NCBI GenBank assembly: GCA_021774625.1
Contig: JAJFIV010000005.1
Location: 36,258-100,257 of the forward strand
Direction of reading: 5' to 3'
DNA from: Alphaproteobacteria bacterium
GTDB lineage: Bacteria > Pseudomonadota > Alphaproteobacteria > Sphingomonadales > JAKSBY01
DNA: 64,000 bases
The position numbers and the translations under genes are program-made. Below, piece by piece: positions 27,531-35,942 of the stretch. The notes below the pieces were generated by a model. The model did not search any database, was not told the DNA's origin, and saw only the letters and a program-made list of their open reading frames with translations. Numbering within the stretch: the stretch's first letter is position 1; each line of letters opens with the position of its first letter.

Positions 27531-27953
27531 ATGGATGTAATAGAGGCACTGGAAGAAGAGTGCGTTTCCAACCGTCTACCAGCAAATCTCAGCCCGGCAC
27601 GTCATATTATTTACCGCGTTTCGAAAGCGGGTTCCCAAGTAAAAAACAGGATCAGGCCTCAACCCGTCTATGAAAAGTATGGTGATGTCTGGATTTCGAT
27701 GGAGCCTTTAAGTCGAAGTGTCTCCCATCTTCGCTTGCATCTGCTGCCGCCGCCTTCGACCTGGTATTATCAGGTAACCATCAAAACCGCCGGTCTTCGG
27801 AACAAACGCGCCTTTATGTCGGCCTCGCTTACCTCCCCCTCTCTCAGCGAAATGAAAGCCATCAAAAGATTTCTTGTCTGCCAGGGTTTTAAAAGCGCTT
27901 TTTATCAGCGCCTAACCGAAGAAGGATTTCGTGATGTCATTATTTATGGCTAA
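27531..27953 (+). CDS. Hypothetical protein upstream of di-iron oxidase
   Basis: 140 residues, no signal peptide or membrane segment, mixed alpha/beta composition, with RHIIYRVSKAGSQVKNRIRPQPVYEKYGDVWI near the start and EMKAIKRFLVCQGFKSAFYQRL near the end. GGAAAG lies upstream of the ATG. It overlaps the next gene by 20 bp, so the two are coupled and probably work together. I do not recognise the family. Confidence 0.65.
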   Translation: MDVIEALEEECVSNRLPANLSPARHIIYRVSKAGSQVKNRIRPQPVYEKYGDVWISMEPLSRSVSHLRLHLLPPPSTWYYQVTIKTAGLRNKRAFMSASLTSPSLSEMKAIKRFLVCQGFKSAFYQRLTEEGFRDVIIYG

Positions 27954-28806
27954 AGTCCGGCGGCTGATCGTCAACCAGAAGCTGGCAAAAACCCTGGAAT
28001 ATCAAGAGAAACTGGATGACGATGTCGCATCGCGCTCCGACCTGTTTCAATGCTACTGGCAATCGGTGGAGCCCGCCCGCGTCAAAATGAAGGAGCGGAT
28101 GGAGTGGCTTTCGGCCGCCATTGATCAGAAGTCGGTTGAGCCGTTTCTGATCCATTTTTCCGCCCTTGGCTATCACATGACCAGTCAGGTTGCGGACTGG
28201 ATCACCAGCGCCGGTCAGGCCTGTCTGGCGCAGGGCTATATGGAACTTGGACAGAAACTGGTCAAACATGCCGCCCATGAGGACGGCCACCATGAACTTT
28301 ACCGCAACGACCTCAAGGGCCTGCTTGCCGGCTACAACAAAAAGCACGGCGCCGGTCTGACCGCGGACGCGCTGATCGATATGCCGCCAACCCCTGGGGT
28401 TGCCAGTTATATCCAGCTTCATGAAGGCGTCATCTCCAGTGCGCATCCCTATGCGCAGATCGCCATTGAAAGCGAAATTGAACTGGTTTCGGTTCTCTAT
28501 GGACCGATGATGATCGGCCGTTGCGTGGAATTGCTGGGCTTCGGTATCCTCAAGCAGCTCAGTTTTGTGGAGGACCATACGCTGCTGGATGTCGGTCACA
28601 CCACCTATAATTTCAAAGCTATGGATGCATTCCTGAATGAGCACCCGGAAACCCTGGAGCCCCTGATTGATGCTGGACGCGCCGCAATTCGCGCCTATAC
28701 CCAGTATCTGGAAGATGCGTTTGACCGCAGCCAGCTTGCGGGGCAGCTCTCGTTCGAACCAGAATCAGCCCAGGATTTTACGGTAAATACAGATCGCGCC
28801 GCGTAA
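27934..28806 (+). CDS. Heme-oxygenase-like di-iron oxidase (TenA/PqqC fold)
   Basis: About 290 residues, all-helical, of the iron-containing redox enzyme (HDO) group. Carboxylate and histidine ligands are visible: HAAHEDGHHELYRND near 115-130, a glutamate in AIESEIELVSVLYG, and EDHTLLDVGHTTYN. The last has the H-x3-D-x2-H spacing of the CADD/SznF-type di-iron site. Such enzymes cleave C-C or N-O bonds in small amines, fatty acids or cofactors. I start at the ATG at 27934, with GAAGGA upstream, rather than the adjoining GTG. It overlaps the preceding hypothetical gene; the 3' end overlaps the convergent GNAT by 42 bp. Confidence 0.82.
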   Translation: MSLFMAKVRRLIVNQKLAKTLEYQEKLDDDVASRSDLFQCYWQSVEPARVKMKERMEWLSAAIDQKSVEPFLIHFSALGYHMTSQVADWITSAGQACLAQGYMELGQKLVKHAAHEDGHHELYRNDLKGLLAGYNKKHGAGLTADALIDMPPTPGVASYIQLHEGVISSAHPYAQIAIESEIELVSVLYGPMMIGRCVELLGFGILKQLSFVEDHTLLDVGHTTYNFKAMDAFLNEHPETLEPLIDAGRAAIRAYTQYLEDAFDRSQLAGQLSFEPESAQDFTVNTDRAA

Positions 28807-29241
28807 GGAGTCCGTTGCGCCGATTTCCTCCCAACCCCGCCGAATCAGGAGATGTTCCAGCGAATCGGTAGAGCTGTAGAGAACGGAATATCCAAGGCGT
28901 TTCGCCGCCCCTTCAATTGCCTCCACAAGGGCGGATCCAACCCCCCTGCCCCGATGGTCCGGGCCGACCAGCATTGCCGCAAGCCAGGGACCCGGAGCAA
29001 CTTCACCGCCGAGTGACGTCGCCTTCAGTGCCGCCGTTCCCATCACCCGCCCGGCATCCCCCATCGCCACCAGCGCCAGTGGAAGGCGATCATGATTCAT
29101 TGAGTCTGCCAAGTCGGACAATGCATTCCCCGGACCGGCTTTCCCGTAATAAGACGGCCATTCCGCAACAAACCATTCTGCCAGACCGGGCAAAACGGAA
29201 GATTCTTCGGCGAGAAGACGAATCTGGAAGGGTCCGTTCAT
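28765..29241 (-). CDS. GNAT-family N-acetyltransferase
   Basis: 158 residues with the acetyl-CoA-binding motif A MLVGPDHRGRGVGSALVEAIEGAAKRLG (about 90-118) and the motif B segment LYSSTDSLEHLLIRRGWEEIG. The acceptor cannot be deduced. It is a stand-alone gene, divergent from the 1,107-residue amidohydrolase; its 3' end runs into the di-iron oxidase gene on the opposite strand. Confidence 0.88.
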   Translation of the reverse strand: MNGPFQIRLLAEESSVLPGLAEWFVAEWPSYYGKAGPGNALSDLADSMNHDRLPLALVAMGDAGRVMGTAALKATSLGGEVAPGPWLAAMLVGPDHRGRGVGSALVEAIEGAAKRLGYSVLYSSTDSLEHLLIRRGWEEIGATDSLRGAICIYRKILG

Positions 29242-29333
29242 AAAGTGCTTGGCATCCTTTAAAATCGCAGGATAGGCTTTGAATTAAAGAGAAGGCCATA
29301 ACAAATTTCGACAGAGGGGAGCGCACTTCAGAT

Positions 29334-32300
29334 ATGACGATTTACCTTAAACAGATTTTCATCGGATTTTTCACCCTTATCACTTTGGCCGTCCCGACCT
29401 ATGCTCAGGAGGGAGGGGCAGGAAAGGATGCGGGGAAAAAGCCGGACCTGCCGCTGGAAGGGGAAACGGAAAAACTCGCTTTCACGACCGACGAAGGCAC
29501 CTGGATATCACTGGATGTCAGCCCCGACGGCGAGACGATCATCTTCGAACTGCTGGGCGATCTTTATCGCGTCTCCATAAGCGGCGGCGAAGCATTGCGC
29601 ATCACCGAAGGCCTCGGCTATGACGCCCAGCCGCGCATTTCCCCGGACGGCCAATGGCTTGCCTTTATCAGTGACCGTGACGGCAATAACAATCTCTGGA
29701 TTTCAAAAATTGACGGCTCGGACCCCCGGAAACTGTCTTCGGAACAGCAGCGGCAATTGGTTTCCCCGGTCTGGACGCCGGATGGTCAGTATGTGGTCGC
29801 AACCCGGACCGGCAATCCGGCTGAATTTCAGATGTTTCACAGGGATGGCGGCTCGGGCCTGACCCTGCCGGTAACCGGGGATGAAGGCGGGAACGGCGGG
29901 AACGGCGGGAACGGCGGTCTTCCCGGTCTCGGCGGGGTCTTCTCGCCGGACGGGCGGTATCTTTATTTCACCGAACGGCCCCGGGGCGGTCCCGGGCCAC
30001 AGTTCCCAAGCGCGCAGATCAGCCGCTATGATATGGAAAGCGGCGAGGTTGATCCGGTCACCCGGGGCGAAGGCGGCGGGCTGCGTCCAGCGCTTTCCCC
30101 GGACGGCAGACTGCTGGTTTATGCGACCCGCTTCGAGACCAAAACCGGTTTGCGCCTCCGTGATCTGGAAAGCGGCGCCGACCGCGTTCTGATCTGGCCG
30201 GTCCAGCGGGATTCCCAGGAACGGGGCGGCATCCCGAGCCGCGATCTGCTGCCGGGTTATGCTTTTACCCCGGATGGATCGCATCTGATCATCAGCTTTG
30301 ACGGCAAAATCCAGCGGGTCTCCCTTGCCGACGGCTCGGCCACGCCGATTCCTTTCCGGGCCAATGTAGATCTGGATATCGGGCCGGACCTGACATCGCC
30401 TTACCGCGTACCGCAGGAAGACGTCACTGCCACCATCATTCACAGCCCTTCCCTGTCGGCGGATGGCGAACGGCTGGCCGCCTCTGTCTTGACCAGGCTC
30501 TATGTCATGGATGCCGAAGACGGGGCAGCGTCCGAGCGCCTGACCACCGGCGACGCCTGGGAATTCAACCCGGTCTTTTCGCCGGACGGCCGCTGGATCG
30601 CCTATGTCACCTGGTCGATGAATGAGGGCGGACATATCTGGCGCACCCGCGCCAATGGCCGCGGCAATCCCGAACGGCTGACCGAACACCCGGCCTTCTA
30701 TTCGGACCTTGCCTTTTCCCCGGATGGCGAGCGGATCGTTGCTGTCCGCGGCAATGAGTTTCAGCGCCACCAGCTTTTCAGTGAATTTTTCGGCTTTAAC
30801 ATTCCGCTCGATCTGGTGTGGCTGCCATCCGATGGCGGGGCTCTCTCTCTGATCGCCCCGGCGCGCGGCGCCCGCACCCCGCATTTTGCCGGTGATCCGG
30901 AGCGCATCTATTTTTATGACGGCGAAACCCTGGCGTCCGTCCGTTACGACGGGACGGACAGGCGGGAGCACCTGAAAGTCGAGGGTCCCAAAGGCAATTC
31001 CGGCTCCCGCGATCCGGCCTTTGCGGAAGATGTCCGGATCAGCCCGGATGGCCGCCATGCGCTGGCGCTGGTCAATAAACAGCTCTGGCTCATGCCGGTG
31101 ACGCTCGCAGGCGGAAAGCCGGTCTCCGTGAATGTGCGGAGCGCCAGCGTTCCCACCGTGAAACTGACCGATATCGGCGCCGATTTCTTCGGCTGGGCCG
31201 ATGGCGGTGAAACCGTGACCTGGGCCATCGGCTCGACCTTCTATCAGCGGCCCGTATCCTCTATCGCCCTCCGCGAGGAAACAGAGGAAGAGGCGGAGGA
31301 AAGCAAGGGGAGCGAAGAAAAGGAAGAAGAGGAAACCAGGCCACCACTGGATGAGAACGAAAATGTCACCGCCATCACCATGACGGTCACAGTTCCGCGT
31401 AAAACACCGGAAGGCACCCTTGTTCTGCGCGGCGGCGCTGTCATCACCATGGCCGGCGACAGCACCGAGGCCATGGAAAATATCCTGAATGACGCCGATA
31501 TTGTCATCACCGATAACCGCATCGCCGCCATCGGCGCCCGGGGCTCGGTCGAAATTCCCGATGGGGCGAGGATTCTGGACATGTCCGGCAAATTCATTAC
31601 GCCCGGCTTTATCGACACCCATGCCCATTTCGAATTCCGCAATCAGGATGTGCTGGAACCGCAAAACTGGAGCCTTGTCGCCAATCTGGCTTATGGCGTC
31701 ACGGCGGGTCTCGATGTTCAGACCGGCACCAAGGACTATCTGACCTATCGTGATCTGGTGGAAACCGGGCAATCACTCGGCCTGCGGGCTTTTATGACCG
31801 GCCCGGGCGTTTTTGGCCCCAATGATTTTCAGTCCTATGAGGAAACGCTCGCGTACCTCCGCCGCTATTCCGATCACTACAACACCAAAAACATCAAATC
31901 CTATCTGGTGGGCAATCGCAAGCAGCGGCAATGGGTGGTCAAGGCCGCGAAGGAGCTCGGGCTGATGCCGACCACCGAGGGCGGCAGTGACATGAAACTC
32001 AACATCACCCACGCCATTGACGGCATGCATGGCAACGAACACACGCTGCCCGACGGTCCGCTCTATAAGGATGTGATCGAACTGTATGCGAAAACCCGCA
32101 CCGCCTATACGCCGACCCTGCTGGTGCAATATAACGGGGTTCAGGCGGAGGAATATTTCTTCTCCCGCACCGAGGTGCATGACGATGCGAAACTGGCCCG
32201 TTTTTACCCGCACAATCGGCTGGATGAGCTGACCCGCAGGCGGGGCAGCTGGGTGCGTGATGATGAATTCTCTTTCGACGAAAGGGCAGCGGATGCCGCG

Positions 32301-32657
32301 CGCCTGCAGCGTGCCGGCGGCCTTGTCGGCGTCGGCGGTCATGGCGAGCTTCAGGGCCTCGGCTATCACTGGGAAATGTGGTCCTTGGCCATGGGCGGCA
32401 TGAAGCCCGCCGAAGTGCTGCGCGCCGCGACCATTGACGGGGCCCGTATCATCGGCATCGATCAGGATTTAGGGTCTCTGGAAGCCGGCAAACTGGCTGA
32501 TCTGGTGATAATGGACGCCAATCCGCTGCAAAATATCCGCAACACCAACAGCATTCATCAGGTGATGAAAAACGGCGAACTTTACGACGGCGACACCCTT
32601 AATCAGGTCTGGCCCGTGGAAAAGGAACTCGCTCCCTTCTGGTGGTGGGAAGAATAG
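29334..32657 (+). CDS. Secreted TolB-like propeller fused to metal-dependent amidohydrolase
   Basis: A 1,107-residue exported protein. Signal peptide (IFIGFFTLITLAVPTYAQ). From about 45 to 650 there are repeated PD40 blades, seen as recurrent SPDG/TPDG motifs (ISPDGQWLAFISDRDGNNNLW, FSPDGRYLYFTE, LSPDGRLLVYATR, FSPDGRWIAYVTW). An acidic linker (EETEEEAEESKGSEEKEEEE region, about 645-665) leads to an amidohydrolase (about 690-1095). That domain has the metal motif FIDTHAHFEF, an HNEHT-type helix and a C-terminal SLEAGKLADLVIMDANPL. Such fusions probably process peptides or their derivatives in the periplasm. A tandem GGNGG repeat lies near residues 186-194. Confidence 0.9.
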   Translation: MTIYLKQIFIGFFTLITLAVPTYAQEGGAGKDAGKKPDLPLEGETEKLAFTTDEGTWISLDVSPDGETIIFELLGDLYRVSISGGEALRITEGLGYDAQPRISPDGQWLAFISDRDGNNNLWISKIDGSDPRKLSSEQQRQLVSPVWTPDGQYVVATRTGNPAEFQMFHRDGGSGLTLPVTGDEGGNGGNGGNGGLPGLGGVFSPDGRYLYFTERPRGGPGPQFPSAQISRYDMESGEVDPVTRGEGGGLRPALSPDGRLLVYATRFETKTGLRLRDLESGADRVLIWPVQRDSQERGGIPSRDLLPGYAFTPDGSHLIISFDGKIQRVSLADGSATPIPFRANVDLDIGPDLTSPYRVPQEDVTATIIHSPSLSADGERLAASVLTRLYVMDAEDGAASERLTTGDAWEFNPVFSPDGRWIAYVTWSMNEGGHIWRTRANGRGNPERLTEHPAFYSDLAFSPDGERIVAVRGNEFQRHQLFSEFFGFNIPLDLVWLPSDGGALSLIAPARGARTPHFAGDPERIYFYDGETLASVRYDGTDRREHLKVEGPKGNSGSRDPAFAEDVRISPDGRHALALVNKQLWLMPVTLAGGKPVSVNVRSASVPTVKLTDIGADFFGWADGGETVTWAIGSTFYQRPVSSIALREETEEEAEESKGSEEKEEEETRPPLDENENVTAITMTVTVPRKTPEGTLVLRGGAVITMAGDSTEAMENILNDADIVITDNRIAAIGARGSVEIPDGARILDMSGKFITPGFIDTHAHFEFRNQDVLEPQNWSLVANLAYGVTAGLDVQTGTKDYLTYRDLVETGQSLGLRAFMTGPGVFGPNDFQSYEETLAYLRRYSDHYNTKNIKSYLVGNRKQRQWVVKAAKELGLMPTTEGGSDMKLNITHAIDGMHGNEHTLPDGPLYKDVIELYAKTRTAYTPTLLVQYNGVQAEEYFFSRTEVHDDAKLARFYPHNRLDELTRRRGSWVRDDEFSFDERAADAARLQRAGGLVGVGGHGELQGLGYHWEMWSLAMGGMKPAEVLRAATIDGARIIGIDQDLGSLEAGKLADLVIMDANPLQNIRNTNSIHQVMKNGELYDGDTLNQVWPVEKELAPFWWWEE

Positions 32658-32719
32658 GGCCTTTCCATCCTGCAATGCTCGGCCTAATATGCCGCTCCCC
32701 ACTATGAGAGGAGCGGCAT

Positions 32720-33091
32720 ATGAGCCTGGCGGACCTGACAGACATCAACTGGGAAGACATTCCTTTTGAGCATGTCAACGAACATATGAAGCGCCGCATC
32801 GTGTCCGGCGAGCGGATGATGGTGGCGCAGATTCATCTGAAGGACGGCTTTCTGGTGCCGCTGCATTCTCATGACAATGAGCAGATCACGCAGATTTTTT
32901 CCGGCCGCATGCGGTTCTGGTTCGGCGCCGGCAAGGAAGTGGAAAAGGAGTTCGGCCCCGGCGATATTGTGGTCATTCCCGCCAATCTGCCCCACGAAGC
33001 GTTGATGATTGGCGATGTGGTGGAAATGGATATGTGGGCGCCGCCGCGCCAGGACTGGCTTGATAAATCAGACGATTATTTGAGGGGTTAA
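32720..33091 (+). CDS. Cupin-domain protein
   Basis: 123-residue single-domain cupin. Motif 1 is VPLHSHDNEQITQIFSGRMRF (two His, a Glu-like position), and motif 2 is FGPGDIVVIPANLPHEALM (His). The metal ligands are therefore present. The ATG is preceded by GAGGAG. It is followed 2 bp later by the SDR gene, so they form a two-gene operon. Single-domain cupins like this serve in sugar or small-molecule metabolism or as regulatory caps; the actual substrate is unknown. Confidence 0.85.
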   Translation: MSLADLTDINWEDIPFEHVNEHMKRRIVSGERMMVAQIHLKDGFLVPLHSHDNEQITQIFSGRMRFWFGAGKEVEKEFGPGDIVVIPANLPHEALMIGDVVEMDMWAPPRQDWLDKSDDYLRG

Positions 33092-33093
33092 TC

Positions 33094-33858
33094 ATGGATT
33101 TGGGGATCACCGGCAAAACGGCGCTGATCGGCGCGTCCAGCGACGGGCTTGGCAAGGCGGTTGCGAAAATGCTCGCTTCAGAAGGCGTCAATGTGGTGAT
33201 TTGCGGCCGCACGCAGGCGACGCTTGAGGAAGCGGAAGCGGAAATCCGCGCAGTGACGAGGGGAGAGATCCTGGCCCAAACCTGCGACGTCACGTCGGAA
33301 GATGACCGCAAAGCGCTCCTTTCTGCGGCGCTCGCAAAATTCGGCGCCATTGATATCCTGGTCACCAATTCCGGCGGCCCGCCCGCCGGCAAGTTCGAAG
33401 ACCACGACGCCGCCGCCTGGCAGGCCGCTTTCGACCTGCTGCTGCAAAGCGCCGTGGGTCTGATCAACGGCGTCCTGCCCGGCATGAAGAAAAAAGGCTG
33501 GGGCCGGATCATCGCCATTACCTCGCAGGCTGTCAAACAGCCGGTGGAAAATCTGGTCTTGTCCAACTCTGTCCGGGCGTCGGTTGTCGGTCTTGTCCGC
33601 ACCCTTGCCAATGAACTGGGCGAATATGGCGTCACGGTCAACAATGTCATGCCCGGTTTCACCCGCACCAAGCGGCTGGAAAAACTGATGGAAACCACCC
33701 CCGCCTTCCGCACCATCACCAACGAAATCCCGCTGGGCCGTATTGGCGAGCCAGATGAATTCGCCGCCATGGTCACCTTTCTCGCCAGCCAGCAGGCCAG
33801 CTACATCACCGGCGTCTCCGTCCCCGTCGATGGCGGCTGGATCAAGGCTTTGCTGTAA
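33094..33858 (+). CDS. Short-chain dehydrogenase/reductase with atypical active site
   Basis: 254 residues with the cofactor motif GASSDGLGKAVAKML, the NSGG strand motif (normally NNAG) and a C-terminal YITGVSVPVDGGW. The catalytic Ser is in IAITSQAV. Thirteen residues on, the expected YxxxK reads SNSVR, so both Tyr and Lys are replaced. This is a recognised subgroup of SDRs, described as inactive on usual substrates or using other residues. It is probably cotranscribed with the upstream cupin. The reaction is unknown. Confidence 0.85.
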   Translation: MDLGITGKTALIGASSDGLGKAVAKMLASEGVNVVICGRTQATLEEAEAEIRAVTRGEILAQTCDVTSEDDRKALLSAALAKFGAIDILVTNSGGPPAGKFEDHDAAAWQAAFDLLLQSAVGLINGVLPGMKKKGWGRIIAITSQAVKQPVENLVLSNSVRASVVGLVRTLANELGEYGVTVNNVMPGFTRTKRLEKLMETTPAFRTITNEIPLGRIGEPDEFAAMVTFLASQQASYITGVSVPVDGGWIKALL

Positions 33859-33894
33859 GGGCAGCCGTATTTGTCCGGGGTTTGATTGAGCATG

Positions 33895-33945
33895 CCCGCT
33901 CACCCTGAGTGACCGGGCGAAACACGATTGTATCGAAGGGCGGGG
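33895..33945. repeat. Degenerate REP-like palindromic repeat
   Basis: Between the SDR and the S9 peptidase the sequence CCCGCTCACCCTGAGT pairs approximately with ATCGAAGGGCGGG. On the minus strand it resembles the TTCGA...CTCAGGGTGAGCGGG REP family, of which a better copy is at 21547-21624. It lies at the convergent ends of the two genes. Confidence 0.55.
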
Positions 33946-33947
33946 GA

Positions 33948-35942
33948 TTATTCCTCCTTATCCATCCCTTCCTTCTCCGGCACCTCCGGGTCAATAAAAT
34001 CAGGTTTCGGCGCATCAAACAGATGGTGCCGGAACCAGCCGTCGAGATGGCTCATGACGGCGCGGCGCATTTTGGGAGTGCTGGGGCCGTGGCCCATGCC
34101 GTTATAGACCACCATCCGGGTTTCCACCCCCTTGTCGATCAGAGCCTGGCGAAGCTGATAGGCATTGGCGATGGGCACGCGCTGGTCGTTTTCGCCATGC
34201 TGGATCAAAACCGGCGTCTTGGCCCGGTCGATATAGGTGATGGGAGAGGTTTTTGCGTAGACCGCATCATCCTCAATGGGCGTCTTGCCAAAATATTCCA
34301 CGGTGAACAGCGTGATGTCGGTATTGTAATAATAGGTCCGCCAGTCGCTGATGCCGGCCCCCATATGGGCAACGGTGCAGCGGTCGGAATAGGTCGCCAG
34401 CATGGCGGAGATATGGCCGCCCTGGCTCCAGCCGAGGCAGCCGATGCGGCCCTCGTCAATATAGCCCTCGCGCACCAGATGATTGATCCCGGCGATAATG
34501 TCGGTGGCCGGGCCGACGCCGAGATTGCGCCAGTTCAGCCGCCGGAAGGCTTCCCCATAGCCGGCGCTGCCGCGGTAATTGGTCTGCAGCACGATGGCGC
34601 CCTCGCCAACCCAGCTGTCCAGCGGATAGAAGCGGCCGATATTGAGTGACGGCCGGTCGGTGCCGGTCGGTCCGCCATGGGTGACGACGAACAGCGGATA
34701 TTTCTTATTGGGGTCAAAATCGGCGGGTTTGATGAGAACGCCCTCGATCTCCGTCCCATCGTCAGCCTGCCATTGAATGAGTTCCCGTGTGCCCAGGATG
34801 AAATTCTCCAGCTGTGCGCTCATATCGGTGAGTTTTTTGACGGCCCCCGGGCGGCCCGCATAAATTTCATTGATCTGGTCGCCCGTAGCGGCGGCATAGG
34901 CAATGATGCGGCCATTGTCCGAGGCGGTAAAGTTAAAGCCCATCAGGCCGCCATCAGTGAGCCGCCGAACATTGCCGTTGCCAGAATCAAGACGAAACAG
35001 ATGGCTTTCCGTCTTCTGATTGCCGCGAAACAGGATACCGTCGCCGTTCCAGGCGATGGGATTCACATCTTCATCGAAACTCGTGCTGAGAGCGACCGGC
35101 GCCCCGCCCCTGGCCGGAACTTTATGGAGCACCGCATTATAGGCAAAACCCTGGGAGCTGGTGAAGGCCACTTCCGAGCCGTCCGGCGAAAAAAGCGGAC
35201 TGCCTTCAAGGCCCTCCATTTCTAGAAATTTTTCTGCAGTCTTCGCTTCAATATCCGCCATATAGATATCAAGACTGCGCAGCGCCGATAGCTGCGGCAT
35301 GTCGCTGGCGGCGAACACAGCGCGGGAGCCATCCGGCGAGACATCATAACCTGAGAGGGAATAATCCGTACCCGAAGTGATCTGTTCAGGTTCCCCTTCA
35401 TAATCCAGAGACAGCCGATAAAGATGCCGGAACGTGCCTTCTTCGCGCACCACTTGATAATCGCCGAGATGGTCCTTGCGGCCTTTCATTTCCTTTTCGC
35501 GGTCCTGATTGGCGATGAAATAGAGATATTGACCGTCAGCGGAAAATTGCAGATCGCCAATACCTTTCAGGTCGCTGTCAGCAATGCTGGCTTCTCCCCC
35601 GGCCCGGGCCATCAGGTGAATTTTACCGTCGCGGGTGAAAGCGACAGATGCACTATCCGGCGACCAGGTGAGATTACCGGCGGACTTTTCACCAAAGGTC
35701 AACTGCAGGTGGCCGCCATCCTCAAGGCTGGCGAGCCACATCTGGGAAAGCTGCGTATTATTCTCAAAATCCAGCGCCTGTTTCGTATAAAGAATATAGC
35801 GCCCATCGGGTGAAATCACCGGATTTCCCGCCAGTTCCAGCGCGAATAATTCCTCCATATCCGGCACGTGGGGGCCTCCATTTTGCGCCCAGACGGCCGG
35901 GGCCGCAAGCAATAAGGTAATCGTCAGCAACTGTCTCATCAC
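33948..35942 (-). CDS. S9 family prolyl oligopeptidase-type peptidase
   Basis: A 664-residue exported serine peptidase. Signal peptide (LTITLLLAAPAVWAQ). A seven-bladed propeller with recurring SPDG-like motifs covers about 30-360, and an alpha/beta hydrolase domain about 390-640. The nucleophile is in GCLGWSQGGHISAML (Ser about 493); His is in NGMGHGPSTPK, and an Asp lies near QHGENDQRVP. This is the DPP4/acylaminoacyl-peptidase branch that trims dipeptides or acyl-residues. It is immediately downstream of the amidohydrolase gene (4-bp ATGA overlap), suggesting joint use in peptide degradation. Confidence 0.92.
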   Translation of the reverse strand: MMRQLLTITLLLAAPAVWAQNGGPHVPDMEELFALELAGNPVISPDGRYILYTKQALDFENNTQLSQMWLASLEDGGHLQLTFGEKSAGNLTWSPDSASVAFTRDGKIHLMARAGGEASIADSDLKGIGDLQFSADGQYLYFIANQDREKEMKGRKDHLGDYQVVREEGTFRHLYRLSLDYEGEPEQITSGTDYSLSGYDVSPDGSRAVFAASDMPQLSALRSLDIYMADIEAKTAEKFLEMEGLEGSPLFSPDGSEVAFTSSQGFAYNAVLHKVPARGGAPVALSTSFDEDVNPIAWNGDGILFRGNQKTESHLFRLDSGNGNVRRLTDGGLMGFNFTASDNGRIIAYAAATGDQINEIYAGRPGAVKKLTDMSAQLENFILGTRELIQWQADDGTEIEGVLIKPADFDPNKKYPLFVVTHGGPTGTDRPSLNIGRFYPLDSWVGEGAIVLQTNYRGSAGYGEAFRRLNWRNLGVGPATDIIAGINHLVREGYIDEGRIGCLGWSQGGHISAMLATYSDRCTVAHMGAGISDWRTYYYNTDITLFTVEYFGKTPIEDDAVYAKTSPITYIDRAKTPVLIQHGENDQRVPIANAYQLRQALIDKGVETRMVVYNGMGHGPSTPKMRRAVMSHLDGWFRHHLFDAPKPDFIDPEVPEKEGMDKEE

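Noticed and set aside
29703..31772. Long open frame antisense to the propeller-amidohydrolase gene
   Set aside because: It is a by-product of GC-rich codon use on the opposite strand; no ribosome site or family match.
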